Shown: positions 55,626 through 63,611, numbered from the stretch's first letter. The stretch is 64,000 bases of DNA from Hoeflea sp. 108 (GCF_000372965.1 NZ_KB890024.1:2668839-2732838), one strand, 5' to 3'. Numbers and translations: made by a program. The notes: generated by a model from the sequence alone, not told the origin.

Positions 55626-56359
55626 CTACGAGCGCGATTTAGACCGATCCGTTGCCTCGGACTGTTCCTTGGCAACCGCCGCCACGAACGCCTCATCCAT
55701 AGCGCGAAGGATGGCAATCTCCTCGCGCCTGATGACGGCGCCGGTAAGCGCGGACCAGTTGGCAATCTCGGTCATGGAAAGCGGGTTAGGCCCGTTGAAG
55801 CCGTGGGAGCGACCGGCACTGATGTCCCAGAACCATTCGAGCAGATACTCGAAGTCCGGATGAACCGGATCTAGCTCAGTCGCCGGCAGACCGAAGCGTT
55901 CGTTTCTCTGCCGACGTGTCTCGCCGTTCTCGTCCGGGGTGTTGAGCCGAACGTGCTGGGCTACGTGCTCGGCGAGGACAGGCCCGAGTTCGAGAAAAAA
56001 GCGGCTTCGTCTCCGAGAGCCATGTCGATCTGCTTGGCAATCCAGCCGACGGCCAGGAGCTTGCCGACGTTGATTTTGGTCAACTGTGGGGCCTTGAGGT
56101 CGCCGAGAGTGAGGTCGTCTGCCCACTCCCACCCGACGACGGCCGCCGACAAGATCTCGACCGTGTTGTCCTCGATCTTCTCCGCGGTGACAGTGTTGCG
56201 GCCGCCACGGAGCGCCCGGTTCTTGATCGCCCGCTCGACCTGCTTGACCCGATCATCCTCCAGGCTGACGCACTCGACCTTGAGACCGATCGCTGCGCCA
56301 GTGGCCGGGTGCTTGATATCGACTGAGATCGTCGACGGTTGGATTGCCAGAATGTCCAT
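55626..56359 (-). CDS. Tail assembly chaperone long form (GT-like, by -1 frameshift)
   Basis: If ribosomes slip at 55994-56000, the first 122 codons of the short form join the downstream frame, giving about 244 residues. The added part (FFLELGPVLAEHV onward) is helical and Glu/Arg-rich. It has no independent start, and a normal start upstream of it in that frame is absent. Lambda gpG-T and many other siphophage tails make a long form in this way, next to the tape measure gene. Confidence 0.85.
55961..56359 (-). CDS. Tail assembly chaperone short form (G-like)
   Basis: The 132-residue protein starts at ATG with AAGGAG six bases ahead. It is the unshifted product and ends soon after the slippery site. 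Short and long forms are expected to coat the tape measure protein during tail assembly. The product is mostly helical with no recognisable enzymatic motif. Confidence 0.85.
   Translation of the reverse strand: MDILAIQPSTISVDIKHPATGAAIGLKVECVSLEDDRVKQVERAIKNRALRGGRNTVTAEKIEDNTVEILSAAVVGWEWADDLTLGDLKAPQLTKINVGKLLAVGWIAKQIDMALGDEAAFFSNSGLSSPST
55994..56000 (-). promoter_or_regulatory. -1 ribosomal frameshift slippery site TTTTTTC
   Basis: On the minus strand the sequence reads GCT TTT TTC TCG in the zero frame. T TTT TTC is a canonical X XXY YYZ heptamer in the correct phase. Shifting back one base continues as CTC GAA CTC GGG, which keeps the downstream frame open for about 120 codons. Position, phase and neighbours all match the lambda G/GT system. 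Confidence 0.9.
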
Positions 56360-56368
56360 GCGAACTCC

Positions 56369-57106
56369 TTAGACGACAGCGGCGGTGGCGGCGGACGTGG
56401 CCGAAGCGTTGCCTGCCGGGTTGGTGCCAGTCACGGTGACCGAGATACTCCTGGTCGCGTCACCGGCCACCAGTGTGTAGGTCGCACCGGTGGCGCCGGC
56501 GATGTTGGTGCCATCCCGCTTCCACTGGTGAGTGAAGGTCGGATTGCCGGTCCACGTGCCCGAAAGGGCAGTGAGAACCGAGCCCTGAGTGAGCACCCCG
56601 GCGATCGACGGCAGCAGCGTGTTCGTCGGGGCGACCAGCGATACCGGATCGACGACGATCTCGCGCTGGTTCAACGCAAGCGTGAACACCTCAAGAATGA
56701 AGTCCTCGTTGCGGCCGTTCGGGCGGGTCGGGCCGGTCACCAGGCCGCGGTTGTAGTAGACCGAGTTGGTGTGATTGGCCGTAGGCGCGTCCTTGTCCTC
56801 GAACTTGAACGCATAGGTAAAATTGGTCTTCGCCGCGGCGCGCAAAGCCTGCTGGCCGAGATCGGTCGGATTGCGGGCGCACTCGATGGTCGGATCACCA
56901 GCATTTGAGATGCCCTTGCCCTTCTGGGTGACGTCGGTCGAGAGCTCGTCGTAGCTGACGATGTTGGTGTTCGTGCCGGCCTCGCCGACGGCGCCGACGT
57001 TGCCCACCTCGACCCAGGTCAGGGCTTCATATGCGGCCTGGTTGAGATCGCCGGGCTGGGGCGTCGTGCAGATGTAGACCTTACGGTCCTTGTTGGTCCG
57101 CGCCAT
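56369..57106 (-). CDS. Major tail tube protein with C-terminal Ig-like domain
   Basis: The 245-residue protein has a tail-tube body (about residues 1-160) and then an Ig-like domain of bacterial type (about 165-245) with SGTWTGNPTFTHQWKRDG and YTLVAGDATRSISV. Such domains decorate tails and may bind surface sugars. AAGGAG precedes the ATG. It lies upstream of the G/GT pair in the minus-strand order, the expected position. Confidence 0.87.
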   Translation of the reverse strand: MARTNKDRKVYICTTPQPGDLNQAAYEALTWVEVGNVGAVGEAGTNTNIVSYDELSTDVTQKGKGISNAGDPTIECARNPTDLGQQALRAAAKTNFTYAFKFEDKDAPTANHTNSVYYNRGLVTGPTRPNGRNEDFILEVFTLALNQREIVVDPVSLVAPTNTLLPSIAGVLTQGSVLTALSGTWTGNPTFTHQWKRDGTNIAGATGATYTLVAGDATRSISVTVTGTNPAGNASATSAATAAVV

Positions 57107-57135
57107 CGTGGTTTCTCCTTTTCAATGGCTGGCAT

Positions 57136-57161
57136 GAAAAAGGCGGCCCGAAAGCCGCCTC
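57136..57161 (-). terminator. Terminator between connector and tail modules
   Basis: AGGCGGC (57141-57147) and GCCGCCT (57154-57160) form a 7-bp stem with a six-base loop. On the minus strand TTTTT follows directly. It would stop or reduce reading from the connector gene into the tail tube gene, whose promoter would then lie within the next 30 bases. Confidence 0.75.
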
Positions 57162-57185
57162 ATGAACCCGGATGGCCGGGAATGG

Positions 57186-57605
57186 TTATGCGAAGCACTC
57201 GTAGGCGATTGTGACCGGCACCTGGACATGCGTGTCGCCATCGATGGGTTGCCCGACGTCTGGCGCCTTGATGACACTCACACGAAGCCCATCGCGCCAC
57301 ATCTCGGTCCCGCAGACGAAGTGTTCAGCCACCTTGCCAGCGATCTCGACCGCAACTGCGGCGTTCTCATTCTTCCGGCCGAAGACATCGATCTGCAGGA
57401 GCCCAAGGCGCTGGTGAGGATCGGTAGAGCCCAGGAACAGGCGTCGGTTCACATTCGGGATGTGCGTCACCCTGAGGTATCCGCCCGCGGGCTTGTTGAA
57501 GCTCTCGTTCGGCCAGGCTACAGGCAGAACTGGCGAGAGAACAAGTGCCTGCGCTCTCAACTTGAGAGCGAGCCAAATACTGGTTTCGACCGACGGTGTG
57601 GCCAT
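57186..57605 (-). CDS. Tail terminator/connector protein (DUF4128-like)
   Basis: The 139-residue protein has the alpha/beta pattern of tail terminator proteins (GYLRVTHIPN, QIDVFGRKNENAA, then HVQVPVTIAYECF). In siphophages such proteins cap the finished tail. The ATG at 57605 is preferred to a TTG at 57617. It lies between the HK97 gp10-like gene and the tail tube, as expected. Confidence 0.78.
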   Translation of the reverse strand: MATPSVETSIWLALKLRAQALVLSPVLPVAWPNESFNKPAGGYLRVTHIPNVNRRLFLGSTDPHQRLGLLQIDVFGRKNENAAVAVEIAGKVAEHFVCGTEMWRDGLRVSVIKAPDVGQPIDGDTHVQVPVTIAYECFA

Positions 57606-57620
57606 GCTATCCCTCAAATC

Positions 57621-57794
57621 ATGAAGCCACTAAGCGACGCTCAGGCCCACGAATTGCTCAAAGCTGCTCGTACAGCGCTCGGCAGCGAACCAGCAGAGAG
57701 CGACAGGGCAAACCATGCGCTCGAAACGGCACGTCTGGTGTTGACGGAACTAGCCGTGTCGCTTCTCACTAAGCCGGGCATCAGGCTTCATTAG
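57621..57794 (+). CDS. Small plus-strand ORF, candidate moron
   Basis: The 57-residue helical protein fills exactly the gap between two minus-strand genes, overlapping the next one by 4 bases. It has no clear ribosome site and no family I recognise. The fit to the gap and normal composition argue for a gene; the lack of a site argues against. Confidence 0.45.
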   Translation: MKPLSDAQAHELLKAARTALGSEPAESDRANHALETARLVLTELAVSLLTKPGIRLH

Positions 57795-58243
57795 AGCCCC
57801 AGCCGGCGCTTCACTTCGCCAGCCTTCTCGGCGACGATCATTTCCCACCGCTGAGCAACCATCGTCACCCAAGGCCTTGGCGACCGGCCCTGTGCCCCGA
57901 AATGCACGAAAGCGGCATAGTTCGCCGTGTAGCCGAGATAGATCGTGTCCCCGACATCGGCACCATTGATGACCAGGATCACGTCGCCCAAGTCTGCCGG
58001 AACTGGGACGCCGGGATTGGTCCGCGAGAGCGTTGGCATCGCGTCCGTCGAAGCTATGAGCGACGCGCGAAGAAAGCCCGTCCTATTGTATCCGGGCGTC
58101 TGCGGCCGCTCATAAACAGTGTCCGCAAGGAGCTGATCCAATTGGCTGACCAACTCCTGCGCGCTCTCTCGAAACACCGCAGTGAGCGCACCGTCGACTT
58201 TTTCGACCCATTGCCCGACCTGAGCTGCAAACGACTGGGCCAT
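57791..58243 (-). CDS. HK97 gp10-like head-tail connector protein
   Basis: The 150-residue protein has the gp10-like pattern: an N-terminal helix, RTGFLRASL with conserved Arg/Gly, and a later GYTANYAAFVHFGAQGR, a typical gp10 end motif. It probably helps join head and tail. The ATG at 58243 overlaps the stop codon of the upstream head morphogenesis gene. Confidence 0.85.
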   Translation of the reverse strand: MAQSFAAQVGQWVEKVDGALTAVFRESAQELVSQLDQLLADTVYERPQTPGYNRTGFLRASLIASTDAMPTLSRTNPGVPVPADLGDVILVINGADVGDTIYLGYTANYAAFVHFGAQGRSPRPWVTMVAQRWEMIVAEKAGEVKRRLGL

Positions 58244-59283
58244 CACGTCACCAGGCGAGCGACGAAATCGATCTTGTATTCGGCCAAGCACTTGCATCCG
58301 AGCGTGTGCCTCGCTGGCGTCCCTTCAGCATGCGGGTACATGATGCGCGTACCATCCGGCGCCACGAACGGCTGATCGAACCGCACCACCTGCCCTTGCA
58401 TCTCGACATGATCCTCACGCGGGTGCTTCTGTGGCGTGTGCCTCCAAGTCTTGGTGACATGCTGTGCTTGTAGGGTGCCTTTCTCGATCTGCTGGCGGAA
58501 AGCAATATCCTTCGCAGCCGCCATGGACTGGAAAGTCTCGTGCAGCGCGATCGTGTCGGCTCGAAGCTTCAGCAGGCCGTCGGCGTACTTGGACGTGATG
58601 CGGTCGACTGCCTCGGCCGGCAGTGGTTTGCCGTCCTTCAGCGCCTTGAGTACCGTCCGGTCGAAACGCTTGTCCCGCCGGGTGCGCTCCAGAAAGTTCC
58701 TGATGGCCGTAGGATCGCCGGAGAGCAGTTCCTGGCGCGCTCGGTCGACATAGGCGGCCTGCTGAGCCGTGAGCCCGAGAATGCCTCCGTCGCGCTTCCC
58801 TGTGACCCTGTTGACCCGCCCCACGATGCCAAGGGCCGTCCTCGTCGGGTTGTCACCTCGAGCAAGCCCCTCAGACAGCGCCGTGCGGATGGCCGACTGC
58901 TGGTCGGCGATGATGTTGCTGACCAGTGTCGTGCTGTGCTCGCGCAGCCATTCCTCGGCGGCCAGGTTCCTCGCGTCCCACCGGATGACTATCTGATGGC
59001 CGTTCGGATCACGTAGGGTCGGTATCTGCTCGACAGCCGCCACACCGCCGCCGTTGAATGCCTGCCGGATTGCCTCTTCCAGAGGCCGGAACGCGGCCTG
59101 ATCGAGGTGCATGGCGTCGATCGCCCCAGAAACGTCACCGCGCTCCAGGCGCTCGATGATCCGGCGCAAGACGATGTTCGAGCGGATGTCGTCGATGGCA
59201 TCCATGAAGGCAGCGCGGAGCATAGGTGCAAGGTCAGCGACAAGCTGTTCCAGTCGCTCGCGAGGTGATAGGCGTTTGAGCAT
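58243..59283 (-). CDS. Phage head morphogenesis protein (MuF-like)
   Basis: The 346-residue protein has the Mu gpF/SPP1 gp7-like minor head domain in its C-terminal half: RADTIALHETFQSMA, then KTWRHTPQKHPREDH and the metal-like HTLGCKC end. It is helical at the N-terminus. It belongs to the minor capsid protein family that is injected or stabilises the portal end. Its portal partner is missing from the window. Confidence 0.88.
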   Translation of the reverse strand: MLKRLSPRERLEQLVADLAPMLRAAFMDAIDDIRSNIVLRRIIERLERGDVSGAIDAMHLDQAAFRPLEEAIRQAFNGGGVAAVEQIPTLRDPNGHQIVIRWDARNLAAEEWLREHSTTLVSNIIADQQSAIRTALSEGLARGDNPTRTALGIVGRVNRVTGKRDGGILGLTAQQAAYVDRARQELLSGDPTAIRNFLERTRRDKRFDRTVLKALKDGKPLPAEAVDRITSKYADGLLKLRADTIALHETFQSMAAAKDIAFRQQIEKGTLQAQHVTKTWRHTPQKHPREDHVEMQGQVVRFDQPFVAPDGTRIMYPHAEGTPARHTLGCKCLAEYKIDFVARLVT

Positions 59284-59297
59284 GGGGAGGCAGCCAA

Positions 59298-59705
59298 ATG
59301 TCCGACGAGATCAATGAGGTTCTTGAGAGGCGGTTGGCCGCAGTACGGCCGATCAACGAGATCGTCGGCGTTGCCACAACCGCCACAGCTTGGGTCGGAC
59401 TGTCCGCTTTCTTGGTTACGCTTATTTGGTCCACAACCGAATATGACCATATCGCTGCGTTTACTGTCTTGCGGTATCCAGTAATGGCGTTGGCGTGCCT
59501 TACGTCGGCCTTCGCGGCTTACGGTCTTTTTTGGCCACTTTTGAAGGCGTCTAGCGACCTCGGAAAACAGCCTGGAAATTCAGGCTTTCTTTTCGCCTGG
59601 CTCGGCACATGGGGCCTCTTGTTCGCGTCTGTGGTCTGGCTTCTTGGCGTGGGAATCACGTTCGCTGGTCTGGCGGCAAGTTTGATGCCAGCAGCGCCCA
59701 ACTAG
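59298..59705 (+). CDS. Small membrane protein, candidate moron
   Basis: The 135-residue protein has four hydrophobic helices (about residues 28-45, 55-80, 95-113, 117-131). GGAGG lies ahead of the ATG and overlaps the start of the minus-strand head morphogenesis gene. It is on the strand opposite to the structural genes and is less GC-rich. Possible roles include superinfection exclusion, but no family is recognised. Confidence 0.62.
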   Translation: MSDEINEVLERRLAAVRPINEIVGVATTATAWVGLSAFLVTLIWSTTEYDHIAAFTVLRYPVMALACLTSAFAAYGLFWPLLKASSDLGKQPGNSGFLFAWLGTWGLLFASVVWLLGVGITFAGLAASLMPAAPN

Positions 59706-60058
59706 GCCGAGCACCACGCCTTCCACGCCACAACAGTCCCTGCCGACGGTATCGGCGTCAGGTTGGTGATGACCCGCTCGGCACCGTCGATGATGAGTTT
59801 GTCGGTGATCTGCGGTTCGACCGCTGGCACGGCAAACGTCACCATGTCGCCCGTCTGGACGATCAGGACGCCATTCTCGTAGCGCTGGTGCAGACGCGTG
59901 ATGGTGGCCGACAGTGGCCACGTCTCGACCGTTTCAGGCGCCGGCGTCCATTCGTTCGGGCCTGGCGCAGTGGTGACGCGCTTGAGTTGGACCGAGCCCT
60001 GCTTGAATTCGCCAAGCAATTCGTCAGCGACGTCGCGCATCTCATCGTAGAAGGACAT
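59702..60058 (-). CDS. Head-tail joining protein
   Basis: The 118-residue protein is beta-rich, with strands such as TITRLHQRYENGVLIVQTGDMVTF and late DKLIIDGAERVITNLTPI, typical of small head-tail joining/stopper proteins. The start is the ATG at 60058. It lies between two plus-strand morons, so the structural order is broken here by inserted genes. Confidence 0.78.
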   Translation of the reverse strand: MSFYDEMRDVADELLGEFKQGSVQLKRVTTAPGPNEWTPAPETVETWPLSATITRLHQRYENGVLIVQTGDMVTFAVPAVEPQITDKLIIDGAERVITNLTPIPSAGTVVAWKAWCSA

Positions 60059-60166
60059 CAACGCCCTCGAAAGGTTGGTAGGAAATGTGGTCAGGCGTCA
60101 TCCAAAAGCCATCGCATTTTGGCGCACACTGTGGTTGAAATACCAAATCAATCCGGGGGGGATTAC

Positions 60167-61117
60167 ATGCGATATCTACTGTCTTGCGCTCTGCTTTTGC
60201 TTTCGGCGGAAGCAGCCAGTGCGTTCACACCTCAAGAATGTTCGGCGCTGCTGAAATTCGGAATCTATGACCAATACGATGTTGTGGAGAGCAAAGAGAA
60301 GTTCCTCGCAACCAAGGAAGCTTACTGCAGCTCATCCAAAGATTCTGGGGGGTTCACCATTCCGATCAAAGGTGTGCCGGTAGAAGGGAGCGCCAGTTTC
60401 GAAGACAACATGTGCTCAAGCAGTTCGAGAAAGGAACATGAGTCGTATTTCTTCAATTCGGTAGCCCGCACTATCAACCGTGACATAATCAACGGCTTCA
60501 ATGAATGCCTCGGCAAAAGTGAACCAGGCGTAACTTATGTCGTTCACACCAACTCGGATCCGAAGCGTTTCAACATCCGCTTTTCGTTCAAAAGCTTCGG
60601 AGCAACCAACTCCGACACAGTCAGGGCCATTGTCGAAGGTGCCACCTGCAAGTCACCGATCCTCGATAAATCGACCACGGACGGGGAAACTTTCTCGTTT
60701 GATATCCGTAGTGGTGGCGTAGATCTCTCATGCAGCCGCGATCAAAATACCTCCGTTGAGATCACAGCAGCAGCGGTAAATACCGAAGTAAGTACGAAGA
60801 CGATCTCTATCCCCGCCTACGTGCCACCAGCGCCGGCGCCGACGGAATTCACCTTCTACTCGCCCGTCGTTTCAGATGGCTCAGGCAAATCCTATGCGCT
60901 CGACATGTGTGCCGGATGGGCATCGAGTTGTAACGCCAACGGGGTAAACGGTCTTCCTGCCGCCGATCTCTGGTGCCACGGCATCGATCTTGGCGACGCC
61001 ACGGACGCGAAGGTAATTATGGACAGTCCTCCGACGATGGTCATCGGCGGTAAGGTGCTGTGCGATAAGCGCGAATGCGACCGGGTTTCTCGCGTCACTT
61101 GCAGCGCTCGAAAGTAG
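60167..61117 (+). CDS. Secreted Cys-rich protein, candidate moron
   Basis: The 316-residue protein begins with a clear signal peptide (MRYLLSCALLLLSAEAASA, cleavage near residue 19). The mature part has twelve Cys and several beta-rich stretches, suggesting disulfide-bonded domains in the periplasm or outside. A Pro-rich linker (AYVPPAPAPTEF) separates a C-terminal Cys-rich domain. GGGGGG precedes the ATG. It lies on the strand opposite to the phage genes. I do not recognise the family. Confidence 0.75.
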   Translation: MRYLLSCALLLLSAEAASAFTPQECSALLKFGIYDQYDVVESKEKFLATKEAYCSSSKDSGGFTIPIKGVPVEGSASFEDNMCSSSSRKEHESYFFNSVARTINRDIINGFNECLGKSEPGVTYVVHTNSDPKRFNIRFSFKSFGATNSDTVRAIVEGATCKSPILDKSTTDGETFSFDIRSGGVDLSCSRDQNTSVEITAAAVNTEVSTKTISIPAYVPPAPAPTEFTFYSPVVSDGSGKSYALDMCAGWASSCNANGVNGLPAADLWCHGIDLGDATDAKVIMDSPPTMVIGGKVLCDKRECDRVSRVTCSARK

Positions 61118-61308
61118 GCATCTTTGGGTCGGACAATATTATCAGCCGCGCACCGCAGTTGCTGTGTAGGGCTGGGCCAGACCGATCAGGGGCAGCGAGT
61201 ATCCCGTCAATCACACGTGAAATCGGCTGCTGGCTGGCAACTCCGCCGGCGCCGACGGCGCACTGAACCTCGATAGGGGCACCTCAATGAGTGGGCCTCA
61301 AAGCCTGA

Positions 61309-61845
61309 TCACACCACTGCAATTGCGGGCAGATCGAAGGGCGGGCCGATCAATGGGGCGAGAATGCCCTCAATGACCGAAGATACCGGTGTATCAGGCG
61401 CGAATACGCTGCCGCCACCCGGCTCGAAGAACTCACGTTCGATCGTGTCCACCTTCTGACGCTTCACGCGCTTCGCAGGGTCAGTCACCACCGACAGAGA
61501 GCCGGGCTGCTTCAGTTCGATATAGGCGGCCTCGTAGCTGGCGTTGACGACGCGCAACGGCACTATGTCGGATGCTAGTGCCGATCCGAACGCTGAGGCG
61601 CCAGTGCGCGGCCATGCTCGCTCCTGGTCAATGCCACCCGTTGGGATGCCGGTGAAGCGCGCTCCATAGGCGCCGTCGATATAGGCACTGCCCCGCTGAC
61701 GAGCCGCGCCAATATCACCAGCGGGCACAGTATAGCCGGCGGCGGTGGCATAGGTCGTGAAGCCCTCGTTGGTTCCGTAGCCAGGCATAAGAAGAATTTC
61801 TCCAAGATCCTGCGTCACCGCGATGGCTCGGCCGATATAACTCAC
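61309..61845 (-). CDS. Head-tail adaptor, DnaT-like domain protein
   Basis: The 178-residue protein starts at GTG with GAAGG seven bases ahead. It has the DnaT-like ssDNA-binding/head completion adaptor pattern seen in phage connector genes: YATAAGYTVPAG, then GSAYIDGAYGARF and AYEAAYIELKQ-like helix. Its role is to join portal and tail. Position just after the capsid region fits. Confidence 0.82.
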   Translation of the reverse strand: MSYIGRAIAVTQDLGEILLMPGYGTNEGFTTYATAAGYTVPAGDIGAARQRGSAYIDGAYGARFTGIPTGGIDQERAWPRTGASAFGSALASDIVPLRVVNASYEAAYIELKQPGSLSVVTDPAKRVKRQKVDTIEREFFEPGGGSVFAPDTPVSSVIEGILAPLIGPPFDLPAIAVV

Positions 61846-61873
61846 TCATCGACCTTCAAAGGAGAAAGTGGCG

Positions 61874-62032
61874 ATGACGAAGAACCAGGCAACTGCTCGG
61901 CAGCGAGCGTTTGAAAAGGGGCAGCAGGCGGCGCGTGAAGGCCGGCACGATAACAGGTACCCGCCGATTTCACTCGACCACGATCAATACGAGCAGGGGT
62001 TCGAAACGGAGATCGAAACGATCTTCGATTGA
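61874..62032 (+). CDS. Rmf/CrpP-like microprotein
   Basis: The 52-residue protein has AGGAG ahead of its ATG. Its sequence RAFEKGQQAAREGRHDNRYP and a later YEQGFE follow the pattern of ribosome modulation factor-like and CrpP-like microproteins: a Gly-spaced helix, a Pro-Tyr turn and a second Gly-aromatic motif. It is basic then acidic and has no membrane segment. It lies in the opposite direction to the phage structural genes. The family link is from motif recall only. Confidence 0.55.
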   Translation: MTKNQATARQRAFEKGQQAAREGRHDNRYPPISLDHDQYEQGFETEIETIFD

Positions 62033-62041
62033 AAGCATGGG

Positions 62042-62069
62042 CCGGCGCGGCGGTTCGCTGCCGCGCCGG
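62042..62069. terminator. Strong hairpin between convergent genes
   Basis: CCGGCGCGGC (62042-62051) pairs perfectly with GCCGCGCCGG (62060-62069) around an 8-base loop. T-runs are short on both strands. It separates the plus-strand Rmf-like gene from the minus-strand gene at 62076 and may serve as a bidirectional terminator. Confidence 0.6.
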
Positions 62070-62075
62070 TTGACG

Positions 62076-62582
62076 TCAGGGCTGAGTTGCCAGTTCCTCG
62101 AGCGCGGCGACGATCTCGGCCTTTTTGTCCGGGGTCTTGTCGCCGAGCAGTTTGGAAGCTGCCGACTTGAACGCCATGAAGTTGCCGTCGGCCATGGCGA
62201 GAACGTCAGCGGGCGACTTGGCCTCACCGTTGCCCTGGCTCAACTTGGCCAACTGCGCTTCAAGATCGGCAACCTTCGACTTTTCGGCCTGCAGTTCGGT
62301 CGTCACGGCCGCGAACGAGGCATCGAAACGCTTGCGCATCTCTGCCATTTCAGCCGTATCGCCATTCTCGTCACGCTCATCGCCGCCCGAGGCCTTCTTC
62401 CTGCCCTTGCCATCAACGACGAGGTGACCGCCGTCGACCATGGCCTTGACGACTGGATGGCCCTTGGCTGCCTCCCAGATATCGGGCTCCACGACGATTG
62501 AACCGTGGCCGGGCACGACCTGCCCGGTCGGGAGGCCGAAGCCCCCCGGACGGGTGTTTTCCAGAGTAACTTGCTTCGTCAT
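62076..62582 (-). CDS. Phage structural protein downstream of the capsid locus
   Basis: The 168-residue protein has a Gly/Pro-rich N-terminal part and a coiled coil near the middle (FDASFAAVTTELQAEKSKVADLEAQLAKL), then a short helical end. It sits between the capsid remnant and the adaptor gene on the same strand. It is probably a capsid-associated or decoration protein; no family is recognised. Confidence 0.65.
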   Translation of the reverse strand: MTKQVTLENTRPGGFGLPTGQVVPGHGSIVVEPDIWEAAKGHPVVKAMVDGGHLVVDGKGRKKASGGDERDENGDTAEMAEMRKRFDASFAAVTTELQAEKSKVADLEAQLAKLSQGNGEAKSPADVLAMADGNFMAFKSAASKLLGDKTPDKKAEIVAALEELATQP

Positions 62583-62591
62583 GACGACACC

Positions 62592-63611
62592 TCAGATGCC
62601 ATCGAGGTAGCGCATCGCGCCCGGGCGGCGCACTTCAACGCCACCGGTGCGGAAGATGCCCGGAACCTCGAACTTCAGGAGACGCTGTTCGGCCTGGAGC
62701 CAACGCAGCGGCATCGGTACGTGCATCTTCACGACATCGGGCGTGCGACGGTAGGCCACCATACGCTGAGTGCCGCCGGCGCCGGCCGTTTCCAGACCGA
62801 AGACCGCCCGGATGGTCAGCGGACGGCCTGTACGTGCCGTGTACCCGAGCCCGAGCTTGTTGATCTGGCCGGAGACGTCATCCTCGTGCAGTCGTTGCAT
62901 GATGACGATGATCGCCGACCGGATGGGGTCATTCAGGCGCGTTGGCACGGACTCTCGGAAGATGCGGCTCGTGTTGATCCGCTCTGCCTCACTCTCGGCA
63001 GTTTCGGTCGAATGCGGGTCGTCGATGATCACCCGGTCGCCGCGGCCACCGGTGAGGCTGGCGAACGGCACGCCTTCACGATTGCCGGTCTTGGTGTTGG
63101 CGAAAGAAGCTTCGCCAGCCCTGACAAGCTCGACCTCAGGCCATAACGCCCGGTACCACTCCGACTGCACCAGGTCGCGCATGCGCCGGCTATCGCGCTT
63201 GACGTACTTCTCCGCATAGGAGGTCGTCAGATATCGCAGCGACGGCCTCCCAACCGGCCCCCATTCCCAGGCCGGCCATAGCACCGACGTCAGCAGTGAT
63301 TTCATCGTGCCAGGCGGCACATTGATCAGCAGGCGATTGATCTGCCCGGCGGTTACTGCCTCGAGGTGGTCGGATATCGCGTCAAGGTGCCATCCATGCA
63401 CGAAGGTCGAGTTGGGCTCGACGACGTGCCAGGCCTCACGAATGAACCCAGAGAGCGTCTGGCACCGCGCCCTGATGCGTTCCGCATCCCGAGCTACCCG
63501 CTCCCGCTCGGCTTCAGCCGCCCTACGCGCCCTCTCCGCTCGGATCTGGCGCATCATCGTCGCCGGGTCCGGCAAGCGGGCCGAAGATGCGTTCGAGCTG
63601 ATCGAGTTCAT
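62592..63611 (-). pseudogene. Terminase large subunit ATPase half fused in frame to capsid C-terminus
   Basis: The 339-residue product begins as a terminase large subunit, with Walker A-like VPPGTMKS, SLRYLTTSYAEK, then DRVIIDDPH and IVIMQRLHEDDVSG. The nuclease domain expected after this is missing. From about QINKLGLGYTARTGRP the sequence reads like the C-terminus of a DUF2184-type major capsid protein (VVKMHVPMPLR, FEVPGIFRTGGVEVRRPGA). The junction is near 62840-62872. A deletion that removed the terminase nuclease, portal, protease and most of capsid would give exactly this in-frame fusion. It is very unlikely to package DNA. Confidence 0.8.

Noticed and set aside
47433..59283. Gene transfer agent cluster
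   Set aside because: The tail-tip order resembles GTA clusters, but the GH19 endolysin, G/GT site, glycan cassette, morons and tRNA-side position point to a prophage. There is no typical GTA capsid-protease set.
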